DNA from: Bryobacterales bacterium KBS 96 | Lineage (GTDB): Bacteria; Acidobacteriota; Terriglobia; Bryobacterales; Bryobacteraceae | Direction of reading: 5' to 3' | Length of the DNA stretch: 64,000 nucleotides | NCBI GenBank assembly: GCA_000381625.1 | Contig: KB906767.1 | Location: forward strand, 6,182,462 to 6,246,461 | In this document: piece after piece, positions 17,406 to 24,771 of the stretch | Position numbering within the stretch: the stretch's first letter is position 1 | Layout: the number at the start of each line of letters is the position of its first letter | The notes under the pieces: model-generated | The model's input: the letters and a program-made list of their open reading frames with translations, nothing else | Database searches by the model: none | What the model was told of the DNA's origin: nothing | Program-made: the position numbers and the translations under genes

Positions 17406-17772
17406 ATTTTTCTGGAATATAAGTAGGAACTAGCGAGATAAAAGCCATTGACATGCGGACACGTAAAAAATAAATCGCTTCAAACGGGTGGCTCGCAATT
17501 TTGCGGCTTTTTCAAGAAAAGGATCGCAATGGTTTGCGCCGCCTTCTTCTGCTTTTCTAATACTCCCCCTGGGTCTGGCAGTCCGCTTGCATTGGCTTCG
17601 CGTGCGGCGTGCCTTGGTCGCCGCGTGTTATGTCCGTGTCGTCGTAGCGCGTTGTACCGGTGGTGAGACTGTATTGCCTTCGAACTATGAGTGACTGACT
17701 GAATTATTTCGGCGGGCGTGAAGGGCGGTGTCCTGAGGCCGGCGTGTCGGTCGCTGATGGAGAGTGTGGGTC

Positions 17773-18034
17773 TGAACCAGTCTTGAACAAGTCTGAACCA
17801 GTCTACCGCTAGCCTGTAAGTCGTTCTGATAGTTACTGTTAGCTTTATTTTCTGCCCTTGAACCAGTCTCAGGGGGCCGCACGAACACTTTATATTTTTT
17901 GAATTGTTTTGAAAATGTTTTCTATTTAGACTTGTTCAACTGGTTCAAGTTAGAATAACTAACAATGTAATCAATAAGTTACGGTGAACCAGTCTCCATT
18001 GTTAGACTTGTTCAAGACTTGTTCAACTGGTTCA
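17773..18034. other. Iteron cluster, probable replication origin of the element
   Basis: At least eight copies of TGAAC(C/A)AGTCT occur in both orientations: plus at 17773, 17784, 17794, 17859 and 17985; reverse complement (AGACTTGTTCA) at 17928, 18004 and 18015. Shortened copies ACTGGTTCA lie at 17939 and 18026. An AT-rich stretch (17888-17927) separates two groups, like a DNA-unwinding element. The cluster is 78 bases from the 3' end of the replication protein gene, an arrangement seen in P4-like satellites. The gap 17406-18112 holds no convincing gene. Confidence 0.8.
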
Positions 18035-18112
18035 AGTTGGTAATAAATAATACAAAAGCCGGTCACCTTTCGGTAAACCGGCCTTGGGGTTATCTGATTT
18101 TAGGGGGTGGCT

Positions 18113-20338
18113 TTATTCTTCCCTCCGGTATCTTCGCGGCCTTCCCGGTTCGCTCGTCTGGTATTTTCGATAGCCGAGAACCGTCAGGCAACGGGCCACC
18201 CTGATTTTATCGGCCTGTGTCCATTGCGCCGGCGATTTTCCGATACCTGATACGAGAGTACCGCCCTGCCAATTGCCGGCGAGTATTTCGTCTATCGAAA
18301 CGTCTTCTCGCGTGTCGCAATACTTCCGAACAAGTTCTTGCCACGGGTCGCCGTCGTAACGTTCCGCTTGCTGATCCCGCGCGAGTGCTTCGAGTTCCGG
18401 CGTGTCCATGTACCACTTTTCGCCGCGCCGGTACGCTGCCACTGCTTCAGCCCATAGCTGATCGCGGAACACTTCGACCCATTTAATATCCGCTTTTGCT
18501 GCCAAACATCGAACAGGCCAGAATCGGCGCCCGCCTGTAGAGTCCTTAAGGTACTCGGTTTCGTTGGTTGAACCGATGAAGATGCACTGCCGCCGAACGT
18601 CCATTGCGGTTCGGCCGTATGGTGGACGGTAGCGGTCCGTTGAGCGCGAGGCGAACGCCTTGATGCGGGATACGTCGGCTTTAGAGAATCCGTCAAGTTC
18701 TGCAATTTCCACAATCCAGACACCCGCGATCTGTATTGCCGCGTCCTTGCTGCTAAGATCGGGCAGTTCATCCGTAAACCAATTGCCGGCGAGGGTCTTG
18801 GCAACGGTCGATTTCATGATGCCCTGCTCGCCTTCAAGGATAAGAACGCAATCCGCTTTGCAGCCGGGTTCCATGATGCGGGCCACTGCCGATATAAGCC
18901 AGCGTTTGCCTACGGCCTGAGTGTATGCGTCTTCGTCGCATCCGAAGGTATGAGCAAGCCAGTGATTCAGACGCTCTATGCCGTCCCATTCAAGCGATTT
19001 CAGGTATTCGCGAACGGGGTGAATCGTGCGCAGCCGGGCCACGTAGTCAACTGCTTCTCTAACCAGTGAAGTGTTGAGCCTCTTGAACCATGCTAGCTCC
19101 GTAATGAAATTGTTTAACCCGGTAGCGTCGTGATCCCGCAACTTCGCGCCGGCAGCGATGCCACATGGTAGATCTCGCGTAATGTATGGCGATTGAGTAA
19201 ACTCATTGAACACAATCCCGCCAGCAAGTTCCGGCGCTTTACTGAGGACATGAACAACGTTTCGCACTTCGTTAATCGGCGTTTCGCTATCTTCAGCCTT
19301 GGTAAGCCCATCGCGCCAGTTCGGATCGCCTTCGATTTGCTCGCTCGGGTCTTCCGGCACATAGTAGTTTTTCTGCCCAATCGGGTATTTCGCTATGCTT
19401 GCGGCTAATCGCCGGATGTTTTTATCCGGGCCCGGGCGCTCGCATTGCTTGTTGTTCACGGCACTGAGCGCGGCGTAAATCGATTCTTCGCCGTGTCCGT
19501 CGTGGCGCATCTTGCCGCCGATCGAAAGCAGGGTTGAGTGCTGTGTCCCGTGCGGAATTTTTTCGGGAACTATATGGATCTTCTTTTGCTCTGCCGTGTC
19601 ACCTTTAAGCATGTCGAGCAACCACGCGGGCGCCGCCGCAATTACGCCGTTAGCGCCCTCTATGCCGTCCCAGTCGTAGTCTGTTCCGGTATCCGGGTGG
19701 ATGGATGGCGCCGCCGCAATGTATCCGTTGTGGCCTCGTATATCGATGCCGGGCGCATCTGTTGTGCCGAGCTTGCCTTGTGCGTTGCGAACGTCGAAGC
19801 CCGGCATCTGAAACAGATAATGCCTGCCGCCCGTTGGTGTGATCTGCTGTACCGTGTCGGGCAGCGCGCCGTGCTTGCGCTCCAGTGATTCCAGCGTCTC
19901 ATCGCCGTTGTGCTTCGGGTCCACGTCGAGGACGAACAATCTATGCCCCGTTGCTATCCCGATGTTCGCATTTGGATGTTTCTTGAGCCACCATTCCTGA
20001 ATTTGCTTTATGTCCGTCGTGGCGTCCAGTAAACCGCGCGAGTCCCTGTACGGCTTCTTGCTGCGTGGCGCGAGCGGAAACACCGGCCAGCCCTTGACCG
20101 CGTATGAGAATGCGCGCCAGTAATGAGCGTTGCCGAAGTGCGGATCTTCCGGCTGCGCCATTAATTGGTCCCATTCGGGTTTCTTTTTGTCGGCATCAAT
20201 GACTGCCTTCATCTCATCAAAAAAAGCGATAGTATTGCACGTCGTGCTACTCTGTAGTTGCACATTGGTTTTAGCCAACCTTTCTGATTTCGGGCGCCCG
20301 GTTCCAGCCGGGCGCTTTATTTTTACTGTTTGAGTCAT
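18113..20338 (-). CDS. Bifunctional DNA primase/polymerase fused to VapE/D5-like helicase
   Basis: 741 residues from ATG 20338, preceded by GGAAGG and overlapping the upstream stop by ATGA. The N-terminal Prim-Pol (archaeo-eukaryotic primase-like) domain has 'YAVKGWPVFPLAPRSKKP', the acidic pair in 'VLDVDP' (~136-141) and 'TGGRHY' (~169-174). The C-terminal P-loop domain of the virulence-associated-E type has Walker A GEQGIMKST (~503-511), 'IVEIAELDGF' as Walker B and 'IFIGSTNETEYL' as sensor region. Such proteins prime, unwind and start replication of satellites and plasmids. The iterons downstream are the likely target. No truncation is seen. Confidence 0.93.
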   Translation of the reverse strand: MTQTVKIKRPAGTGRPKSERLAKTNVQLQSSTTCNTIAFFDEMKAVIDADKKKPEWDQLMAQPEDPHFGNAHYWRAFSYAVKGWPVFPLAPRSKKPYRDSRGLLDATTDIKQIQEWWLKKHPNANIGIATGHRLFVLDVDPKHNGDETLESLERKHGALPDTVQQITPTGGRHYLFQMPGFDVRNAQGKLGTTDAPGIDIRGHNGYIAAAPSIHPDTGTDYDWDGIEGANGVIAAAPAWLLDMLKGDTAEQKKIHIVPEKIPHGTQHSTLLSIGGKMRHDGHGEESIYAALSAVNNKQCERPGPDKNIRRLAASIAKYPIGQKNYYVPEDPSEQIEGDPNWRDGLTKAEDSETPINEVRNVVHVLSKAPELAGGIVFNEFTQSPYITRDLPCGIAAGAKLRDHDATGLNNFITELAWFKRLNTSLVREAVDYVARLRTIHPVREYLKSLEWDGIERLNHWLAHTFGCDEDAYTQAVGKRWLISAVARIMEPGCKADCVLILEGEQGIMKSTVAKTLAGNWFTDELPDLSSKDAAIQIAGVWIVEIAELDGFSKADVSRIKAFASRSTDRYRPPYGRTAMDVRRQCIFIGSTNETEYLKDSTGGRRFWPVRCLAAKADIKWVEVFRDQLWAEAVAAYRRGEKWYMDTPELEALARDQQAERYDGDPWQELVRKYCDTREDVSIDEILAGNWQGGTLVSGIGKSPAQWTQADKIRVARCLTVLGYRKYQTSEPGRPRRYRREE

Positions 20339-20709
20339 TGAGCGTCCTTCCATGCGGCGATTGCCGCCCGTATTTCATCGCAAATAGCCTGCAAGTGGTA
20401 GGGTATGCTTTGCGCATTCGCGCGAATACTTTGAGGCATGACGGCCTCAACCGGGTATGGCTTATCCTGCCGGTCCGTGGGCCTGATGTACCAAACTCGA
20501 ATGTGCCCGCGTCGGCCTTTAGCGCGGGTCGAGATAGCAGCCACCTTGCGGCGCCGGGAGACTGCCGCCTTGATAGAGCGGACGCGTCTCTCTCTAAGCC
20601 AGCGTGACCCGGCAAAGAGCGCCGGGTTCACTATCTGTATTCCATCTTCCGCGCTGCCTGGTTTGCGCCATAGCAAGGTAACGTTGATCGGTTCGTGTGA
20701 TGCGTTCAT
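20335..20709 (-). CDS. Small basic hypothetical protein of the element (124 aa)
   Basis: 124 residues starting MNASHEPINVTLLWRK, with GAGGGA as ribosome binding site before the ATG at 20709. The middle is strongly basic ('RWLRERRVRSIKAAVSRRRKV', in pieces), suggesting nucleic-acid binding. Its stop overlaps the start of the replication protein gene (ATGA), so the two are translationally coupled. No family recognised; a replication accessory or regulatory role is inferred from coupling and charge. Confidence 0.6.
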   Translation of the reverse strand: MNASHEPINVTLLWRKPGSAEDGIQIVNPALFAGSRWLRERRVRSIKAAVSRRRKVAAISTRAKGRRGHIRVWYIRPTDRQDKPYPVEAVMPQSIRANAQSIPYHLQAICDEIRAAIAAWKDAQ

Positions 20710-20717
20710 GGCGTCCC

Positions 20718-21209
20718 TCAATTCGCGGCCGGATTGTGCCGGCCGCGGTACTCGACTACTTCCGGTTTCTTCGGCATCAGGTGTGCGTCGTGCTCAATTT
20801 CTTTGACCACTTGCCCGGCCCGCTCGACGGCGTGCTGTAGCATGACTTTCGCGTGTTCTGTGTCGGAGTTCGCCAGTAGGAGTTGCACATGCTTAAGCTG
20901 CGATTCCAGCAGCCCGACTTGCTTCTTCGCTAGGTCGAAAGCTACGAACACGCTGCCGAGTCTCGATCCGCTCAGTAGCAGCATGAACGTGTACCCCAGT
21001 TCCGGGAATCCGTTGCTGCCAGCCAATACCGCGAGCGCCGCTATGTTTTCCTCGTTGGGTTCATCTATATCCCGGCGCCAATGATCGACGGCCGCATGGC
21101 TCACGCCCAATTTCCCTGCGAGCCCCCGAAGGCTCAAGCCCATACCGCTCATCAGCCGCCTAACGCACTCGTTCGCTGCGCTTGGATACTTTGCTTTACT
21201 GTTTTCCAT
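20718..21209 (-). CDS. Helix-turn-helix protein of the element
   Basis: 163 residues. An N-terminal HTH at ~18-45 ('SLRGLAGKLGVSHAAVDHWRRD', in pieces) is of the XRE/CopB type. The middle is hydrophobic and the C-terminal ~60 residues form a likely coiled coil ('LLESQLKHVQLLL', 'VERAGQVVKEIE') that could serve dimerisation. It lies 8 bases upstream of the basic-protein gene and so heads the replication operon. It may be an early activator or repressor, as Stl- or AlpA-type regulators are in other satellites; the specific role is unknown. Confidence 0.7.
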   Translation of the reverse strand: MENSKAKYPSAANECVRRLMSGMGLSLRGLAGKLGVSHAAVDHWRRDIDEPNEENIAALAVLAGSNGFPELGYTFMLLLSGSRLGSVFVAFDLAKKQVGLLESQLKHVQLLLANSDTEHAKVMLQHAVERAGQVVKEIEHDAHLMPKKPEVVEYRGRHNPAAN

Positions 21210-21400
21210 GTCGTCTATGCCTTTCTGCTTGTGGATGGTTCCCTTACATTCTGCCTGTAGTAAGAAGCCGGATTTTCATCTCGGCCCTCGCATATGAAGT
21301 AGGGATTCAAAAAAGACCTGGGGCGAATGGCCACAGATCTAAGCCGCTTCGCCCCAATAACGGAAAATCCGTATGTAAAGATTTGTAAACAGTAACTTAC

Positions 21401-21631
21401 TTAACTTAAAGAGTCACTTTCAGCCGAATTCCCCGTGAACAGCGCCTTCTTTTCAGTCGCGATCGTGCTTATCGCCTGCCGCAATTCCGCACGGGTCGTA
21501 ATGGTCCGGTCTCCGTGTTTTACCGGCAGCGCGGCGTCCAGGTCGCGCACGATCGCGCGGTGACACGCGAGTACTGCCGCGGCAGTGTCTATAGCGCCGG
21601 CAACGCGGCGGGTTGTGGTCTGGTTTGTCAA
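21401..21631 (-). CDS. Small hypothetical early protein of the element (76 aa)
   Basis: 76 residues, helical, with 'AAAVLACHRAIVRDLDAALP' and 'AELRQAISTIATEKKALF'. The start is TTG at 21631, supported by GGAG seven bases upstream. It is the first gene after the leftward promoter in the switch region (TTGACA at 21709-21704, TTTAAA at 21687-21682), so it occupies the position of an immediate-early or Cro-like gene. It has no obvious HTH. Function unknown. Confidence 0.55.
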   Translation of the reverse strand: MTNQTTTRRVAGAIDTAAAVLACHRAIVRDLDAALPVKHGDRTITTRAELRQAISTIATEKKALFTGNSAESDSLS

Positions 21632-21650
21632 TTCGTTCTCCTACTCTCGG

Positions 21651-21730
21651 TACCTGCACGATGTACATGCAGTGATTGCAGTTTAAAACATGCATTGCGT
21701 GCATGTCAACAGTGCAGGTATAATTTTTTT
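21651..21730. promoter_or_regulatory. Divergent promoter-operator region (lysogeny-type switch)
   Basis: Outer inverted repeat TACCTGCAC (21651-21659)/GTGCAGGTA (21712-21720). Inner repeat ACATGCA (21688-21694)/TGCATGT (21700-21706), with a further ACATGCA at 21665-21671. Rightward -10 TATAAT at 21719-21724 lies inside the outer repeat; leftward -35 TTGACA (21709-21704) and -10-like TTTAAA (21687-21682) overlap the inner repeat. A dimeric repressor bound here would block both promoters. Confidence 0.75.
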
Positions 21731-22123
21731 ATGGGAAAGAAGCCACTGCCGGCCGCCGTTGTGGCGCTTCGAGGGAAGCTGGGCCTGTCTCAGCAAGTTT
21801 TCGCCACGAACCTAGGTATCTCGATACGCGCGCTGGCGAACTACGAGAAGGATCGGGAGCCGCCCATTGAGTTGCTGCTTTCCCTCAGTAGTTTGGCGCA
21901 AGGGAAAGGCGATGATGCGCTCACACGGACGTTCTCTGACGCCTTCACGGATCGGCTGTTTGCGTCGCTTCAGGGTAGGCGTGTGCGCTTGCTACGAGTC
22001 GAGCAGCCAGCCGGCAAAGAAACACACTCCGGCCTTTTGCTAGTCACAATCTCTAATCGAGAACAAACAAAGCATGCGCTTCGCTTCTTTCAGGAGTTCG
22101 CGAAAATACCCGAGCCCGAATAA
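21731..22123 (+). CDS. XRE-family repressor of the element (CI-like)
   Basis: 130 residues from ATG 21731. The N-terminal HTH_XRE domain spans ~8-55: 'RGKLGLSQQVFATNLGISIRALANYEKDREPP' (read in pieces), with the usual 'NYEKxxxxP' end. The C-terminal part is small and lacks a LexA/S24 peptidase domain, so induction would not be by self-cleavage. The ATG lies only 6 bases after the TATAAT box, with no ribosome binding site between, so the transcript is probably leaderless. It is divergent from the replication operon, the arrangement of a master repressor. Confidence 0.82.
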   Translation: MGKKPLPAAVVALRGKLGLSQQVFATNLGISIRALANYEKDREPPIELLLSLSSLAQGKGDDALTRTFSDAFTDRLFASLQGRRVRLLRVEQPAGKETHSGLLLVTISNREQTKHALRFFQEFAKIPEPE

Positions 22124-22245
22124 ACGCCCACGTAGCTCTTACGTAGCTCCGACGTACCCACGATGCCCAATTTGCACGATTAGCATTCAATAGGATCAGT
22201 AACTTACGGATTTTACTGAGCGGCGAGTCATCCTGTAACGATAAC

Positions 22246-23064
22246 TCACGGAGTATTGCCGAACTTCTTGCATGAATTGACGGAAACCACCTTGCGGAAT
22301 GGGAAATCGTCGTAGGGCGTGGCGCCACGCCATAGATTGTGCCCCTCCGCGGATAAGTAATACACTTCAACGTCGCGATGAAGGCGTTCCATGATGTCCG
22401 CGTATTCGCGAACCAGACATCGCGCGGGTTGCTCGGATAGTTCAGCTTGATAGCTCAGAATCTCGATAAGATGCTGCCGGTGAAACTCGGCATCCTGGCC
22501 GACCAGAACATGATCGATGCTGTGCAGAGTATGTCCGCCGGGTTTCAGAAATCGGCGGATGCCGCCGAACAAACTTCCGAGCCCCGGCTCATGCACGTGT
22601 TCCAGGACGCTGATGGAGTAGATGCAATCGTAGCTGTTCGGTTCAATGTCAGCGAGCTTATCGGAGAAAACGTCCTGCACAATCTGCACGGATGGATAGT
22701 GTTCGCGATAGTAGGCAACCGCTGTGGGCCCTCGGCCGGAACCGTCGTAGGGATCGACCACCGTGACGGCATAGCCCAACTCACAGAGAATTTGGGCGAC
22801 AACCGGTTCGCCAGCCCCGATCTCAAGCAACCTGCTGCCCGGGGGGAGCAATCCGAGAATTGCCTTTGTTGTCCACGGCCGCTGTAGATCTTTCAAGTCG
22901 CCCTGAATGGCGCTTAGAAATTGGAGGTGATCACGGCTATCGCAAAAATCGCGCACGGTTCCGTAAGCAAGGTCGTCGACGTTAAACGCGCCCCGGTAGC
23001 GTTGCAATAACTCCGCACGCTGCGCTTCGTTCAAAAGAGTCGTTTCGGGATGATTGCTCTGCAC
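22246..23064 (-). CDS. SAM-dependent methyltransferase, class I
   Basis: About 272 residues from GTG 23064, 8 bases after the stop of the fuconate dehydratase gene; the longer frame to 23193 would overlap that gene. SAM-binding motif I is 'LLEIGAGEPVVAQIL', followed by 'VVDPYDGSG' and motif 'YDCIYSISVLEHVHEPG', typical of Methyltransf_11/25-type enzymes. The substrate is unknown. It is the last host gene before the right end of the mobile element. Before insertion it was probably followed by uxaE on the same strand. Confidence 0.75.
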   Translation of the reverse strand: MQSNHPETTLLNEAQRAELLQRYRGAFNVDDLAYGTVRDFCDSRDHLQFLSAIQGDLKDLQRPWTTKAILGLLPPGSRLLEIGAGEPVVAQILCELGYAVTVVDPYDGSGRGPTAVAYYREHYPSVQIVQDVFSDKLADIEPNSYDCIYSISVLEHVHEPGLGSLFGGIRRFLKPGGHTLHSIDHVLVGQDAEFHRQHLIEILSYQAELSEQPARCLVREYADIMERLHRDVEVYYLSAEGHNLWRGATPYDDFPFRKVVSVNSCKKFGNTP

Positions 23065-23071
23065 CAGGAAA

Positions 23072-24322
23072 TTATCTCTTGTCGAGTTCAACGAGATCGC
23101 ACGAGAGGCCAGATTCTTCGGGCGTAGCGTAGCGGCCGGACTCCACTCGCGCCGGCGTTCTGAAGTGCTGGCGCAGATGGGGAATGTATTCAAGGAACAG
23201 CGCAGGGTGCCCCGCCGCGATGTGGTTAAAGAGGACCAGGTGTTGATGAATCTGCCCCATATCGCCGACGTGCGGGACCACCGGACGGTCGAACTTGCGC
23301 GCGAGAAGGCTGACGGTGAGAAATTCGCTGACGCCGGCGACCCGTGTGCAATCCACCTGAACGAAGTGAACGGCTTCGGCTTCGAGGAAATTTTTGAACA
23401 TCACTCGATTGGGTACGTGCTCGCCGAGAGCGATTCGCATCGGAGCAATCGCCTGGGCTAGTTTGCGATGGGCGGCGACATCATCCGGATGCGTCGGTTC
23501 CTCCATCCAATAGGGAGAAACGTCTTGAAGCAGGTTGCACACTTCCAGCGCTTGCGGCAGTGTCCACTGCTGATTCACGTCCAGCATCAGCAGCGCCTGA
23601 TCGCTGATGAGTTCGCGGAGCATGCGCGCGCGCCGCAAGTCACGCTGCGGATCGCGTGAGCCAATCTTCAATTTGAACGCGCTGAATCCCGCGTCGAGCG
23701 CCCGGCGCGCGTTCTCCCGGACACGTTCGTCGTCATATCCGAACCAGCCGACCGACGTATCGTAGCCGGGATAACCGGCCTGAAGTACCGCTTCCCGAAG
23801 CCCTCGCGTTGAGCGATGCTTGCGCAAGATCTCGATTGCGTCAGCCTCGGTCAGGGCATCCTCAAGATAGCTAAGATCGAGGAGCCGCACAATTTGCTCT
23901 GCCGGCAGGTCCAGCAGCAGGCGCCAGAGAGGAACGCCGCGGGCTTTCGCCCAAAGGTCGAAGCAGGCGTTTGTGACGGAAGCCAGCGCGAGATGCACGG
24001 CGCCCTTATGGGGCCCGAGCCAGCGCAATTGCGGATGATTGGCGAGGCGGCGCGAAACAGCGCCGAAATCGGACATCAATTCCTCGATGTCCTTGCCCGC
24101 CAGTTCTCTCGCCAGTAGCTCAATCAGTTCGCAGACGATCCGATTTCCTTCGCCAAGCGTCAGGACAATGCCAGTTCCGACGAGTCCCTGATCGGTATTC
24201 AATAACGTGACTGCCAGGCAATACTCGGACTCTGAGTGAACGGCGTCGCTGCCTGCTCCGGATGGCAATGGGTAGCGCGCATCGAACGACTGAACAGATT
24301 GGATCACGGTGGTGGACGGCAC
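23072..24322 (-). CDS. fucD: L-fuconate dehydratase (enolase superfamily)
   Basis: 416 residues close in layout to Xanthomonas L-fuconate dehydratase: the N-terminal capping domain has 'DARYPLPSGAGSDAVH' and 'LRWLGPHKGAVHLALASV'. The barrel domain has the KxK motif 'FKLKIGS' (~218-224), metal ligands in 'MLDVNQQW', 'WMEEPTHPDD' and 'IALGEHVPNRV', and a general acid His in 'VPHVGDMGQIH'. The enzyme dehydrates L-fuconate to 2-keto-3-deoxy-L-fuconate in the oxidative fucose route. A related acid-sugar substrate cannot be excluded. It forms an operon with the methyltransferase; the divergent RhaM-type gene starts 50 bases away. Confidence 0.85.
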   Translation of the reverse strand: MPSTTVIQSVQSFDARYPLPSGAGSDAVHSESEYCLAVTLLNTDQGLVGTGIVLTLGEGNRIVCELIELLARELAGKDIEELMSDFGAVSRRLANHPQLRWLGPHKGAVHLALASVTNACFDLWAKARGVPLWRLLLDLPAEQIVRLLDLSYLEDALTEADAIEILRKHRSTRGLREAVLQAGYPGYDTSVGWFGYDDERVRENARRALDAGFSAFKLKIGSRDPQRDLRRARMLRELISDQALLMLDVNQQWTLPQALEVCNLLQDVSPYWMEEPTHPDDVAAHRKLAQAIAPMRIALGEHVPNRVMFKNFLEAEAVHFVQVDCTRVAGVSEFLTVSLLARKFDRPVVPHVGDMGQIHQHLVLFNHIAAGHPALFLEYIPHLRQHFRTPARVESGRYATPEESGLSCDLVELDKR

Positions 24323-24372
24323 TGACTTGCTCCTTCGTGCTTTAGATTCGCAGTTCGAGTAAGCTTATCTCG

Positions 24373-24705
24373 ATGTCAACAATGCAACGATTCGGAATGG
24401 TTTTGCGGCTAAAGCCGGACGCCATCGATCAGTACAAGGCATATCATGCCGAGGTCTGGCCTGAGGTGCTGGACATGATTCGCGAGTGCAACATTCGCAA
24501 TTACTCGATTTATCTGAAAGACGGTTATCTCTTCAGCTACTTCGAATATCACGGCAGCGATATCAAAGCCGATCGGGCCAAAATGGCGGCGCACAAGAAG
24601 ACTCAGGAATGGTGGGCCATTATGGAGCCGATGCAACAGCCGTTGGAAACGCGTGCGGAGGGTGAATGGTGGGCTGAGATGGAAGAGGTGTTCCATACGG
24701 ATTGA
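24373..24705 (+). CDS. RhaM-type sugar mutarotase (L-rhamnose/L-fucose)
   Basis: 110 residues of the L-rhamnose mutarotase family (dimeric ferredoxin-like fold) with 'FGMVLRLKPDAIDQYKAYHAEVWPEVLDMI' (in pieces), 'NYSIYLKDGYLFSYFEY' and 'QEWWAIM'. The conserved His, Tyr and Trp of the sugar site are visible. It converts the alpha and beta forms of the sugar. It is divergent from fuconate dehydratase, so L-fucose is as likely a substrate as L-rhamnose here. A second family member sits at 47932. Confidence 0.85.
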   Translation: MSTMQRFGMVLRLKPDAIDQYKAYHAEVWPEVLDMIRECNIRNYSIYLKDGYLFSYFEYHGSDIKADRAKMAAHKKTQEWWAIMEPMQQPLETRAEGEWWAEMEEVFHTD

Positions 24706-24771
24706 AATAGCGGAACCGCCGCGCTAATTGGTCTATAGTAGGGAAGCCTAGAAGCGGAAAACGAAACTCAT

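Larger units (their letters stand above)
12452..22245. mobile_element. Integrated capsid-encoding phage satellite or reduced prophage (~9.8 kb)
   Basis: It is bounded by uxaE on the left and a methyltransferase gene on the right. Contents from left: tyrosine integrase, two small unknown genes, HK97-type major capsid protein, two unknown genes, an iteron cluster, Prim-Pol/VapE replication protein, a small basic protein, an HTH protein, a small unknown gene, an operator region and a divergent XRE repressor. No terminase, portal, protease, connector, tail or lysis gene is seen. Exact ends are not proven: the best short direct match is TGCTCAATTT (12456) versus TGCCCAATTT (22164), 9 of 10 bases. 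The limits given are the flanking host gene borders. Confidence 0.85.

Noticed and set aside
17448-17888. Two short frames in the origin region
   Set aside because: They overlap iterons, have no recognisable start signals and show no protein features.
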